Positions 23,414 through 32,900 of a DNA stretch of 39,345 bases are shown here, piece after piece. Under the pieces are notes generated by a model. The model was not told where the DNA came from, ran no database searches, and worked only from the letters and a program-made list of their open reading frames with translations. The translations under genes were made by a program, and so were the position numbers. The DNA comes from Massilia horti (GTDB taxonomy: Bacteria > Pseudomonadota > Gammaproteobacteria > Burkholderiales > Burkholderiaceae_D): assembly GCF_004614195.1 (NCBI RefSeq), contig NZ_SPUM01000090.1, positions 1 through 39,345 of the forward strand, given 5' to 3'. Position 1 is the stretch's first letter. Each line of letters opens with the position of its first letter.

Positions 23414-24867
23414 GCCTGCGCACGCGCCTCTCCGCTTACCTGGTGGGTTTGCATACCCTGCTGTTCGTAATGGCCGCGTTGCTATTGATCGAGCAGGCAA
23501 GCTTGTTCGTGACCGTTGAATTGCTGCTGATGGCGAGCCTGGCCGGCGGGTTCCATCTGCTCAAGCGGGCGCTCGAACCGCTCGGCTACACACGGCGCTT
23601 GCACGACCTGCTGCAGGACCAGCACTATGCGAACCGGCTGGCGCCGCCCGAAGCCGGCGAACTCGATGAACTGGTCGCCTTGTTCAACACCCTGCTCGCC
23701 ACCTTGCACCGCGAGCGCCTCGAGATCGGCGAGCAGCAAGGCTTCCTGGACCGCCTGCTCGAAGCCACCCCGAGCGCGGTGCTGGTATTCGATTTCGACG
23801 GCGGCATCAGCCTCTTCAACGCGAGCGCGGCCGCGCTGCTCGGGCTCGAACAGGCGCGCGGCAAGCCCTTGGCCGCGTGGCTGGACGGCAGCGCCCTGCT
23901 CTCAAGTACGCTGGACGACGTGGCGCGAGCGCGCAGCTTAAGTCTCCTCAAGCAGCTCGACACGCTCACAGCGGGCGACGCGCGGCTGCTGACCGATCCG
24001 GCCGGCCGGCGCTACCGCGCCCAGCGCGGCCGCTTCTTCGACCGCGGGTTCGCGCGCGACTTCCTGATGGTCGAAGAGCTGACTGCCGAACTGGAAAGCT
24101 CGGAACGGGCGGCCTACGAAAAGCTGATCCGCGTGCTGGCCCATGAGGTCAACAACACCGTGGCGGCGACCGCTTCGGTGCTCGACTCGCTGCGGTACTA
24201 TGCGTCCCAGCTGACAGAGCGCGACGCCACCGACTTCAGTACCGCCATCGTTGCGGTGAGGCGCCGCAACGTCAGCCTGGGCGAATTCATCGAGCGCTTC
24301 ACACGCGTAGTCAAGATGCCGGCGCCTGAACTGCGGCCTGCAAACCTCAAGGAGGTGGTGGACGGCATCCTGTGGTTAAACCGGGAACAATGCAATGCGC
24401 GCGACATCAGGCTGGAATGGGGCCGCTGCGATTCTGTGCCGCCGCAGCCGATCGACATCCAGCTGATGGAGCAGGCGCTGCTTAACATCGTCAAGAATGC
24501 GATTGAAGCGATCGACGCACGCAGGGCGCAAGACGCCGGCGCCGCCGGCTTCGTCCGCGCGACGCTGGAAAATGACGGCGGCCGGATCAAGCTCTCGATC
24601 ATCGACTCGGGCGGCCAGCTCAGCGGCGCCTTGCAACGCCAGCTGTTCACGCCTTTTGTGAGCACTAAGAAAGGCGGCCAGGGCATCGGCCTGATGTTCG
24701 TGCGCGAAGTACTGAACCGCCACGACTGCACCTATTCACTGGCGCCCGGCTTTGATGCCGAAACACGTTTCGATATCTGGTTCCCGGCCACTCGCGCCGG
24801 GGCGGATGTTACGGCGCGCCGAGAAGGCTCTCCACCTGCCGCACTCGCTGCTGCAAGCTGCCCGTGA
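23410..24867 (+). CDS. NtrB-like sensor histidine kinase
   Basis: The protein is 485 residues. Two N-terminal helices (about 8-29 and 32-52) with almost no periplasmic loop suggest it senses within the membrane or through its transporter. Then come a HAMP-like segment, a PAS domain (about 110-215), the H-box VLAHEVNNT with phospho-acceptor His245, and a HATPase domain with an N-box (LLNIVKNAIEAID), a G1 box DSGGQL and a G2 box GGQGIGLMFV. The partner is the NtrC-type regulator overlapping at its start. The 3' end overlaps the convergent NadR-like kinase gene by 59 bases, which is unusual and may mean the last residues are not conserved. Confidence 0.92.
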   Translation: MSLRTRLSAYLVGLHTLLFVMAALLLIEQASLFVTVELLLMASLAGGFHLLKRALEPLGYTRRLHDLLQDQHYANRLAPPEAGELDELVALFNTLLATLHRERLEIGEQQGFLDRLLEATPSAVLVFDFDGGISLFNASAAALLGLEQARGKPLAAWLDGSALLSSTLDDVARARSLSLLKQLDTLTAGDARLLTDPAGRRYRAQRGRFFDRGFARDFLMVEELTAELESSERAAYEKLIRVLAHEVNNTVAATASVLDSLRYYASQLTERDATDFSTAIVAVRRRNVSLGEFIERFTRVVKMPAPELRPANLKEVVDGILWLNREQCNARDIRLEWGRCDSVPPQPIDIQLMEQALLNIVKNAIEAIDARRAQDAGAAGFVRATLENDGGRIKLSIIDSGGQLSGALQRQLFTPFVSTKKGGQGIGLMFVREVLNRHDCTYSLAPGFDAETRFDIWFPATRAGADVTARREGSPPAALAAASCP

Positions 24868-25327
24868 CCAGCACGAACGGGATGCCCCGTTCGTCCAGCG
24901 TCTGCAGCAGCCTGTGGTGCACCGCCTGCCGCACCTCGTCCGAATCGCGCTGCAGCCCGTCCGGCTCCCAGGGCAGGTCCGGCGCCGCCACCAGCGTCCA
25001 CGCGTAGTCGTGCGCCTGCTCGAACGCAGCGAGCCGCTCCTCCAGCCGGCCCCAGTAAAAGCGGCTGTACACCGCAGTCATCAAGGGCGCGGTGTCGCAG
25101 AACAAAAAGCGCCGCGCGCGCAATGCCAGCGCGTCCTCGCGCTCCTGCTGGGTACGCGCGATGAAGAGCTGGTCATGCTCGTGCGGCGTGCGACCGTGCA
25201 TTTCGACGAACTCGCGCAGGTACTCGGGCACCCACAGCGTACCGTAACGCTTGGCCAGCGCCTCGGCCAGGGTCGACTTGCCCGAAGACTCGGCGCCCAG
25301 GATCGCAATGCGCGCAGCCACGTTCAA
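24809..25327 (-). CDS. NadR-like ATP-binding kinase (probable nicotinamide riboside kinase)
   Basis: The protein is 172 residues from the preferred start. It is a P-loop kinase with Walker A GAESSGKST close to the N-terminus, VPEYLREF and a DTAPLMTAVYSRFYWG segment, matching the ribosylnicotinamide-kinase domain of NadR without its other domains. It would phosphorylate the nucleoside brought in by the PnuC transporter encoded just upstream, trapping it as a mononucleotide. The TTG at 25327 overlaps the PnuC stop (TTGA) and has GGAGG upstream; a GTG at 25357 is an alternative that lies inside pnuC. Thiamin or another vitamin as the substrate cannot be excluded. Confidence 0.85.
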   Translation of the reverse strand: MNVAARIAILGAESSGKSTLAEALAKRYGTLWVPEYLREFVEMHGRTPHEHDQLFIARTQQEREDALALRARRFLFCDTAPLMTAVYSRFYWGRLEERLAAFEQAHDYAWTLVAAPDLPWEPDGLQRDSDEVRQAVHHRLLQTLDERGIPFVLVTGSLQQRVRQVESLLGAP

Positions 25328-25920
25328 CGCGCCTCCACCAACGCGACATTGCTCCACGCGCGCAGGCCCGCGACCGCCATCACGCAGAACACGGCATACA
25401 GGATCGCGGTCAGCATCAGCCCCTTGTAGATGTACAGGCCCACATACAGCACGTCGACCACCAGCCAGGTATGCCAGTTCTCGACCTTTTTACGCGCCAG
25501 CAGAAAGGTGCCGAGCAGGCTGCCTGCGGTCAGGAAGCCGTCGATATGCGGCACATCGGTATTGGTGTAAGTCTTCAGGAACGCAGCCAGCAGCACATAC
25601 CCGGCCAGCCAGGCCAGCGCCGACCATGCCCAGCCTGTGCCGGACAGGCGCGTGACCGCCAGTTGCTCCCCTTGGGCGCCGCGCAGCCACTGGTACCAGC
25701 CCCAGGCCGCGGTCGCGATGAACACGCCCTGCAAGCCCGCGTCGCCATACAGCCGGGCATCGAAAAATACTGCCCCGTAGGTCGCCGACGAGATGATCGC
25801 GAACAGCCAGGCCCAGTGATTCTGCCGGATGTTGAGCAGCACCGTGACCATGGCCAGGGCAAAGGAAATCAGTTCCAGCGGCGTCGTCGTGAAGCCGGCA
25901 AAGACAAGGCTTTCGTTCAT
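25324..25920 (-). CDS. pnuC: PnuC-family nucleoside/vitamin transporter
   Basis: The protein is 198 residues with about seven membrane helices and PnuC signatures: NHWAWLFAIISSATYGAVFFDARLYGDAGLQ, split over the first helices, and NWHTWLVVDVLYVGLYIYKGLM near the end. PnuC proteins carry out facilitated diffusion of nicotinamide riboside, and relatives carry thiamin (PnuT) or riboflavin. The adjacent NadR-like kinase favours nicotinamide riboside salvage for NAD. No TPP, FMN or NAD riboswitch is visible upstream. The ATG at 25920 is chosen; an upstream in-frame start at 26175 lies in repeat DNA. Confidence 0.88.
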   Translation of the reverse strand: MNESLVFAGFTTTPLELISFALAMVTVLLNIRQNHWAWLFAIISSATYGAVFFDARLYGDAGLQGVFIATAAWGWYQWLRGAQGEQLAVTRLSGTGWAWSALAWLAGYVLLAAFLKTYTNTDVPHIDGFLTAGSLLGTFLLARKKVENWHTWLVVDVLYVGLYIYKGLMLTAILYAVFCVMAVAGLRAWSNVALVEAR

Positions 25921-26070
25921 GGAAAAAAGGATGGAATAGAAGGCGGCGTACTGCCGGCGAACCGCCGAGTATGCGCCGGGCGGCATGAATTCGCAACATC
26001 GACCGCCAAGGAAGCGCGCTTTAAGTTTGCAGAACAGAAAGCGCGAATCCTGGCCATGCACGTGAGGATG

Positions 26071-26206
26071 GGCGTAGGGGGCGCGGGGCCGCCGAGGACC
26101 TGTGCGCACGCGGTCACAGTTTTCAGGCCCGTGGCGAGAGCTCCACCCCGCATCGTTCGCGAACCGCGTGCGCAAAGGTCCTCGGCGGCCCCGCGCCCCC
26201 TACGCC
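26071..26206. repeat. Large inverted repeat, 44-bp arms (REPIN-like)
   Basis: Left arm 26071-26114 and right arm 26163-26206 are inverted copies with a single mismatch in 44 bases. They start GGCGTAGGGGGCGCGGGG and end with the shared GTGCGCACGCGGT motif; the 48-base centre holds the conserved CGTTCGCGAAC. It is the best preserved member of the family seen at 14508 and, as halves, at 8541 and 1-345. It lies in the 349-bp gap between pnuC and the S46 peptidase gene; the rest of that gap shows no gene. Confidence 0.9.
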
Positions 26207-26269
26207 TTTTCAGATTTACGTGTGCGAGGAGGCGCCGCGAACCAGTGCCGCGGCGCGCCTCAAGCCCGC

Positions 26270-28408
<2,139 letters not shown>

Positions 28409-28632
28409 GATGTACCCCGGATGAAATTGATGCAATCCGAAAGTATAGCCTCCATGCATACGTGATTAAGTTAATTATTGTATCAACCACGGGCGACGCG
28501 CACCTCGAGCGCCGATACGCATGTCTTGCCGCGTCCCATACGCACCCGCAACTGCTTTGCGCATTGCCAATATCTCCATACCCATTTTGGCGAAGAATAA
28601 AAAATCTTCCTATCAATTTGGAGACGCACATC

Positions 28633-29124
28633 ATGGCATTCGACGTATATCTGCAGATCGACGGCATCAAGGGAGAATCGGCCGACTCTGCGCACCAGGG
28701 CTGGATCGAGCTGGTCTCGGCGCAATGGGGCGTCACGCAGCCCAGGAGCGCAACCGTTTCCACTGGCGGTGGGCACACCGCCGAACGTTGCGAGCATCGC
28801 GCCCTGTCGCTTTCCAAACTCGCGGACTTGGCCTCGCCGATCCTGATGCAACACTGCTCGATGGGCAAAACCATCCCGAAAGCCAAACTGGAGTTCATGC
28901 GGGCCGACGGCCAGGGCAAGCCTGTGAAGTACTACCAGGTGGAACTGGAGAACGTCATGATCGCCAATATGGAACAGCAAGTCAGCCAAGGCAGCATCCT
29001 GCACGATAACATCGGCCTCCGGTTCTCGAAGATCAAGTGGACCTATACGCAGCAGAAGATCGGTGGCGGTGCTGGCGGAAGTACAGTCGGTGGCTGGGAC
29101 CTCGCCGCAAACAAAATCGCGTGA
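28633..29124 (+). CDS. hcp: Type VI secretion tube protein Hcp
   Basis: The protein is 163 residues and belongs to the Hcp1 family: MAFDVYLQIDGIKGES at the start, HRALSLSKLADLASPILM in the middle and ENVMIANMEQQVSQ and KIKWTYTQQK at the end, the usual size and order. Hcp forms hexameric rings that are fired with the T6SS tube and can carry small effectors in their lumen. GGAG precedes the ATG. It stands apart from any T6SS structural cluster and is followed within 13 bp by a predicted cell-wall enzyme gene, as in orphan hcp-effector-immunity cassettes. No sigma-54 site is visible in the 220 bp upstream. Confidence 0.95.
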   Translation: MAFDVYLQIDGIKGESADSAHQGWIELVSAQWGVTQPRSATVSTGGGHTAERCEHRALSLSKLADLASPILMQHCSMGKTIPKAKLEFMRADGQGKPVKYYQVELENVMIANMEQQVSQGSILHDNIGLRFSKIKWTYTQQKIGGGAGGSTVGGWDLAANKIA

Positions 29125-29137
29125 CGGAGGACCTGCC

Positions 29138-29659
29138 ATGGCCGAATGGAGATACGAGGACGACGAAAGATGCCCCGATCCTCTGCGCCCGCGCCCGACC
29201 CAGGATACACGCGGCTACTTTATGCTGCCGCAGGCCCCGATGGACTCGGGCTACTACACCTACGGCATGCTCTACGGGAAACCAGACCTGGGGGCGTACC
29301 AGTATGCACACCCGATCATGATGACCGCCATCCTGCGCGTGGGACTGGAATGGCAGGCCATTGACAGGCGCCGGTTCGGTGTGGGGAACATCAGCTTGCC
29401 GGGCGGGCGGAAGCCTGACGACCACAACTCACACAGAAACGGCCTGCAGGTGGACGTGCGGCCCTTACGCAAAGACGGCCGTGAGGAGCCGGTGCGGTGG
29501 TTTGAAGCGGAATACGATTTGGAGGCCACAAAGAAGCTGATTGAGCTGTTCCGCACGTTCGCGCCGGTCACCAAAGTTTTCTTCAACGATGCCCGCGTGC
29601 CGTTCGTCAGGCCGTATCACGACCACGACCATCATATGCATATTGAATTGAGAGGCTGA
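29138..29659 (+). CDS. Predicted T6SS peptidoglycan peptidase effector (LAS/MepA-like metallopeptidase)
   Basis: The protein is 173 residues with no signal peptide. The motif SHRNGLQVD (His99, Asp106; H-x6-D spacing) and HHMHIEL (His166, His168) match the zinc-ligand pattern of LAS-type peptidases such as MepA, which cut peptide cross-links in peptidoglycan. Lack of a signal peptide together with its position directly after hcp argues that it is delivered by the type VI system into a competitor's periplasm. CGGAGG lies before the ATG. The next gene begins one base after its stop and encodes a periplasmic protein, the expected place for immunity. The exact bond cleaved is unknown; the N-terminal 60 residues do not match a domain I recognise and may mediate Hcp loading. 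Confidence 0.78.
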   Translation: MAEWRYEDDERCPDPLRPRPTQDTRGYFMLPQAPMDSGYYTYGMLYGKPDLGAYQYAHPIMMTAILRVGLEWQAIDRRRFGVGNISLPGGRKPDDHNSHRNGLQVDVRPLRKDGREEPVRWFEAEYDLEATKKLIELFRTFAPVTKVFFNDARVPFVRPYHDHDHHMHIELRG

Positions 29660-29660
29660 C

Positions 29661-30065
29661 ATGCGAATGATCACCTGCCTGATGTCATGTGCGGCCGCGG
29701 CCACCGCACTCTCGCTTGCATACGCCGCCGACCTCTCCGGTGATCCGTATGGCCTGTGGAAGCCGCTCAAGGGGGCAATCTACAAATTCCATTCCGGAAT
29801 CGTGGCCGACGCAACCCCGCCCACGGCGAATGACCGCCGATTAACCTTCCTTGTGGACGGTAACATTGCAAAGGAAATTTTCAACTCGATAGGCCCCGAT
29901 TACCCCGAAACATGCGGCTCTGAGAAGGGGGACCGGGACCGCGTCAAGAAGGGCATTGTTTGCTCCTACACTGCGCAAGACGAGAAGGACAAGGACGGCC
30001 CTTACCGATGCTGGATCGGCTTGAATCTCAAGACCGGCGACACGATTGGCACCATTAGCTGTTGA
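29661..30065 (+). CDS. Small periplasmic protein, probable immunity to the adjacent peptidase
   Basis: The protein is 134 residues with a signal peptide (about residues 1-22, ending AYA) and a mature part with four cysteines (in PETCGSE, IVCSY, YRCWIG and the terminal TISC), likely two disulfides. Periplasmic location is where a self-protecting inhibitor of a cell-wall peptidase must act. It starts one base after the effector stop with GAGG upstream. I do not recognise a named family. Codon use is less GC-rich than in most of the window. Function is inferred from position and export signal. Confidence 0.65.
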   Translation: MRMITCLMSCAAAATALSLAYAADLSGDPYGLWKPLKGAIYKFHSGIVADATPPTANDRRLTFLVDGNIAKEIFNSIGPDYPETCGSEKGDRDRVKKGIVCSYTAQDEKDKDGPYRCWIGLNLKTGDTIGTISC

Positions 30066-30084
30066 ATTCGCAAGCGAGAAACCG

Positions 30085-30148
30085 TGGGGTCAGAGTCGAA
30101 TTAATCAGAATTTTTGTTAAATTTCCGAACAATACGACTCTGACCCCA
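30085..30148. repeat. REP-like palindrome, copy 1 (GGGGTCAGAGTCG type)
   Basis: TGGGGTCAGAGTCG (30085-30098) and CGACTCTGACCCCA (30135-30148) are perfect 14-bp inverted arms around an AT-rich centre. This sequence type is familiar from betaproteobacterial REP elements moved by RAYT (Y1-type) transposases. No transposase gene is present here. Confidence 0.8.
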
Positions 30149-30180
30149 TTTGCTTGGCAACGCCGGTGCTGCCCCAGAAC

Positions 30181-30243
30181 TAGGGTCGGAGTCGAATAGC
30201 CGGAAAGTTTGGGAAGTTGCCGGAATATTCGACTCTGACCCTA
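30181..30243. repeat. REP-like palindrome, copy 2, possible terminator
   Basis: TAGGGTCGGAGTCGAATA (30181-30198) and TATTCGACTCTGACCCTA (30226-30243) are 18-bp arms with one mismatch, 32 bp after copy 1. TTTTT follows the right arm, so the hairpin could end transcription from the hcp cassette. The remainder of the gap up to 30390 holds a possible TACAAT -10 at 30349-30354 for the next gene and nothing else I can identify. Confidence 0.75.
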
Positions 30244-30390
30244 TTTTTCAACTGGATGATGGGCGACGTGTCGACGCCCCTGCACCGCCAAGGCGCCGCC
30301 AGTTGTCACGGCCGGCTCGGCTGCGCCACACCCCGGCACGAATGAGATTACAATCCCGGGCTGGCTTCCTTACCTGATATTCGAATTACG

Positions 30391-31422
30391 ATGCGACGTA
30401 CCGTCGAACTCATCGCCGCAGCCGCGCGCCGGCTGTCGATCGATACCTACATGGTCCTGCTGCTGGGGATGGTCGTCCTCGCCAGCTTCCTCCCCGCCGC
30501 CGGCACGGTTGCCGTCGGCCTTGGCCATCTGACCACGTTCGCCATCGGCCTGCTGTTCTTCCTGCACGGCGCCAAGCTGTCGCGCCAGGCGCTGCTGTCG
30601 GCGCTGACGCACTGGCGCCTGCACGTTCTGGTGTTGGTTATCACCTTCGCACTGTTCCCGCTGCTGGGGCTCGCGCTCAAGCCGCTCGCGCTTGCCCTGC
30701 TCACCCCCGACCTGTACCTGGGCATCCTGTTCCTGTGCGTGCTGCCCTCCACCGTGCAGTCGTCGATCGCGTTCACGGCGATGGCGCGCGGGAACGTGGC
30801 GGCCGCGGTGTGCAGCGCGTCCGCGTCCAACTTCCTCGGTATTTTCATCACGCCGGTGCTGGTCGGCCTGTTCATCGCGCGCGGCGCGGCTGCCGGCGGT
30901 TCATCGCTCGATTCAGTGCTCGCGATCGTCGAGGAGCTGCTGGTGCCCTTCCTCGCCGGCCAGTTTCTGCGCCCCTGGATCGGCGGCTGGGTCGACCGCA
31001 ATAAGCCGATGCTCAAGTTCGTCGACCAGGGATCGATCCTGCTGGTGGTTTATACCGCGTTCAGCGCGTCGGTGACCGAAGGCCTGTGGCGCCAGCTATC
31101 GCTGCCGACCCTGATTGGGCTGTTGGTGTTCGCCTGCGTGTTGCTGGCGCTGGCCCTGGGCCTGTCGGCGCTGGTCAGCCGGCGCCTGGGCTTTTCGAGG
31201 GAAGACGAGATCACGATCATTTTCTGCGGCTCGAAAAAGAGCCTGGCGAGCGGCGTACCGATGGCCAAAGTGCTGTTCGCATCGACCTCGCTGGGCATGA
31301 TCATTTTGCCGCTGATGCTGTTCCACCAGATCCAGCTGATGGTGTGCGCCGTGCTGGCGCAGCGCTGGGCGCGCCGGCCCGAAATCGAAGCCGAGGAAAA
31401 GGCAAGCGAAGTCAAAGCGTAG
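30391..31422 (+). CDS. Bile acid:sodium symporter-like (SBF/CPA) membrane transporter
   Basis: The protein is 343 residues with about ten membrane helices. It belongs to the SBF-like YfeH branch (TTFAIGLLFFLHGAKLSRQAL, LPSTVQSSIAFTAMARGN, and EITIIFCGSKKSLASGVPMAK with the crossing-helix motif). Members are Na+-coupled transporters of organic anions, but the substrate of this branch is not known. Alone, it converges with the efflux operon 32 bp beyond its stop. Confidence 0.88.
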   Translation: MRRTVELIAAAARRLSIDTYMVLLLGMVVLASFLPAAGTVAVGLGHLTTFAIGLLFFLHGAKLSRQALLSALTHWRLHVLVLVITFALFPLLGLALKPLALALLTPDLYLGILFLCVLPSTVQSSIAFTAMARGNVAAAVCSASASNFLGIFITPVLVGLFIARGAAAGGSSLDSVLAIVEELLVPFLAGQFLRPWIGGWVDRNKPMLKFVDQGSILLVVYTAFSASVTEGLWRQLSLPTLIGLLVFACVLLALALGLSALVSRRLGFSREDEITIIFCGSKKSLASGVPMAKVLFASTSLGMIILPLMLFHQIQLMVCAVLAQRWARRPEIEAEEKASEVKA

Positions 31423-31454
31423 GACGCCGGGGCACTCCCCCCCGCTTCCTGCGC

Positions 31455-32900
31455 TTACCTGGCCCGCATCTGGTCCGGCGAATCTTCCGCCAGCAGGTCG
31501 GCGTGCCAGCCGCCGCCCAGTGCCTGGATCAGCGCCACCGCCGCGAGCTGCCGGCTCGCCTCCAACTGCACCAGCGCGCGCCGCGCGTTCAGGGCCGTCA
31601 CCTGCGCCGTCACGACGTCGGTGTACACCACCTGGCCCATCTTGTAGCGGTTCTGCAGCTGCGTCTCGACCTTGTCCGCGGCCTCCGTTGCCTTGCGCCG
31701 CAATTCGTTCTGCTCGGCCAGGATGCGCGTGGCGGCCAGTTGGTCCTCGACCGCCCCGAATGCGTTCAGCACCGTCTGCCGGTACTGCGCCACGGCTGAT
31801 TCGTGCTGCGCGTGTGCGACCTTCACGGCGGCGCTGGTGGCCCCGGCATTGAACAAGGTCTGAGCCGCCGTCATCCCCAGCGCCCACACGGCGTTGGATG
31901 CCTTGAGCAAATCGGGGACTGCGCTCGTCGTCGAGCCGTACGAGGCGTTAAGGCCAATGTTCGGGAAATAGGCGGCGCGCGCCACGCCGATCTGGTTGTT
32001 GGCGGCGGCAACGCGGCGCTCGGCGGCGGCGATGTCGGGCCGGCGCTGGAGCAAGGTCGAAGGCACGCCCGCGGGCACTTCGGGAATCGTGATTCGCACC
32101 GGCGCCACCGGCAGCGAGAAGTCCGCAGGCGCTTTGCCGATCAGGATCGCGATCGTGTGCTCGGCCTGCGCGCGCTGGTTCGCCAGCGTCAGGTCGTCGG
32201 CCTGGCTGTTGGCCAATTGGGTTTCCGCCTGCAGCACGTCGGACTGCGGCGCGATGCCGGCTTCGTAACGGTTGCGCGTGATCTGCAGCACCCGTTTGTA
32301 GCCTTCGATCGTGGTGGCCAGCAGCGCGCGCTGGGCGTCGAACGAGCGCAGCGAAAAGTAGCTACTCGCCAGTGCGCCCTGGGCCGACAGACGTGCCCCT
32401 GCCAGGTCGGCGGCGCTGGACTGGACGATGGCATTGGCTCCGGCCACGCCAGCGCGCAGCCGTCCCCAGACATCCGGCTCCCAGCTGCCATCCAGTGACA
32501 AGCGATAGCGGTCCCCGAGGTCACCCTCGCCGCGCGCGCCGGACCGGTTGGCGCTGGCATCTAACGCGAGCAGCGGGAACAGCGAGGCGCGCTGCTGCGT
32601 CACTTGCGCGCGGGCCTGGTCGTAGGCCGCCACCGCTTGCGCCACATTCTGGTTCGATATGTCGACGCTGGCCATCAGCTCGTCCAGCACCGGGTCGCCG
32701 AACAGGCGCCACCACGGGCCGCGTTCGAGCAGATCCGCAGGCGCCGCCGGCACGAAGCCGTGCGCTTCCTTGAACGCGGCAGGCTCGGGAGTGACGGGGC
32801 GGTGGTAAGCCGGCGTGACGGAGCAGCCGGTGGCGAGAACGGCGCACAGCAGCACCAGGGAATATCGTAGCGGCGGAACAGGACGCATGGGCATACTCAT
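31455..32900 (-). CDS. NodT/OprM-type outer-membrane efflux lipoprotein
   Basis: The protein is 481 residues. It has a lipoprotein signal with lipobox ATGC, then two outer-membrane-efflux repeats of the TolC/OprM kind (conserved LLQRRPDIAAAERRVAAANNQIGVARAAYFPNIGL). It forms the trimeric exit duct for the RND pump encoded upstream in the same operon. Its ATG overlaps the stop of the MdtC-like gene (ATGA), and a second in-frame ATG at 32888 is an alternative. Confidence 0.93.
   Translation of the reverse strand: MSMPMRPVPPLRYSLVLLCAVLATGCSVTPAYHRPVTPEPAAFKEAHGFVPAAPADLLERGPWWRLFGDPVLDELMASVDISNQNVAQAVAAYDQARAQVTQQRASLFPLLALDASANRSGARGEGDLGDRYRLSLDGSWEPDVWGRLRAGVAGANAIVQSSAADLAGARLSAQGALASSYFSLRSFDAQRALLATTIEGYKRVLQITRNRYEAGIAPQSDVLQAETQLANSQADDLTLANQRAQAEHTIAILIGKAPADFSLPVAPVRITIPEVPAGVPSTLLQRRPDIAAAERRVAAANNQIGVARAAYFPNIGLNASYGSTTSAVPDLLKASNAVWALGMTAAQTLFNAGATSAAVKVAHAQHESAVAQYRQTVLNAFGAVEDQLAATRILAEQNELRRKATEAADKVETQLQNRYKMGQVVYTDVVTAQVTALNARRALVQLEASRQLAAVALIQALGGGWHADLLAEDSPDQMRAR

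Noticed and set aside
25921..26269. Riboswitch upstream of pnuC
   Set aside because: The sequence lacks the conserved TPP, FMN and NAD aptamer motifs; the structure there is the large REP-like inverted repeat.
28460..30065. A complete type VI secretion system locus
   Set aside because: Only hcp and its two followers are present; no sheath, baseplate, membrane-complex or ClpV genes are in the window.
30085..30243. Insertion sequence
   Set aside because: Only short palindromes are present, with no transposase frame and no target duplication.
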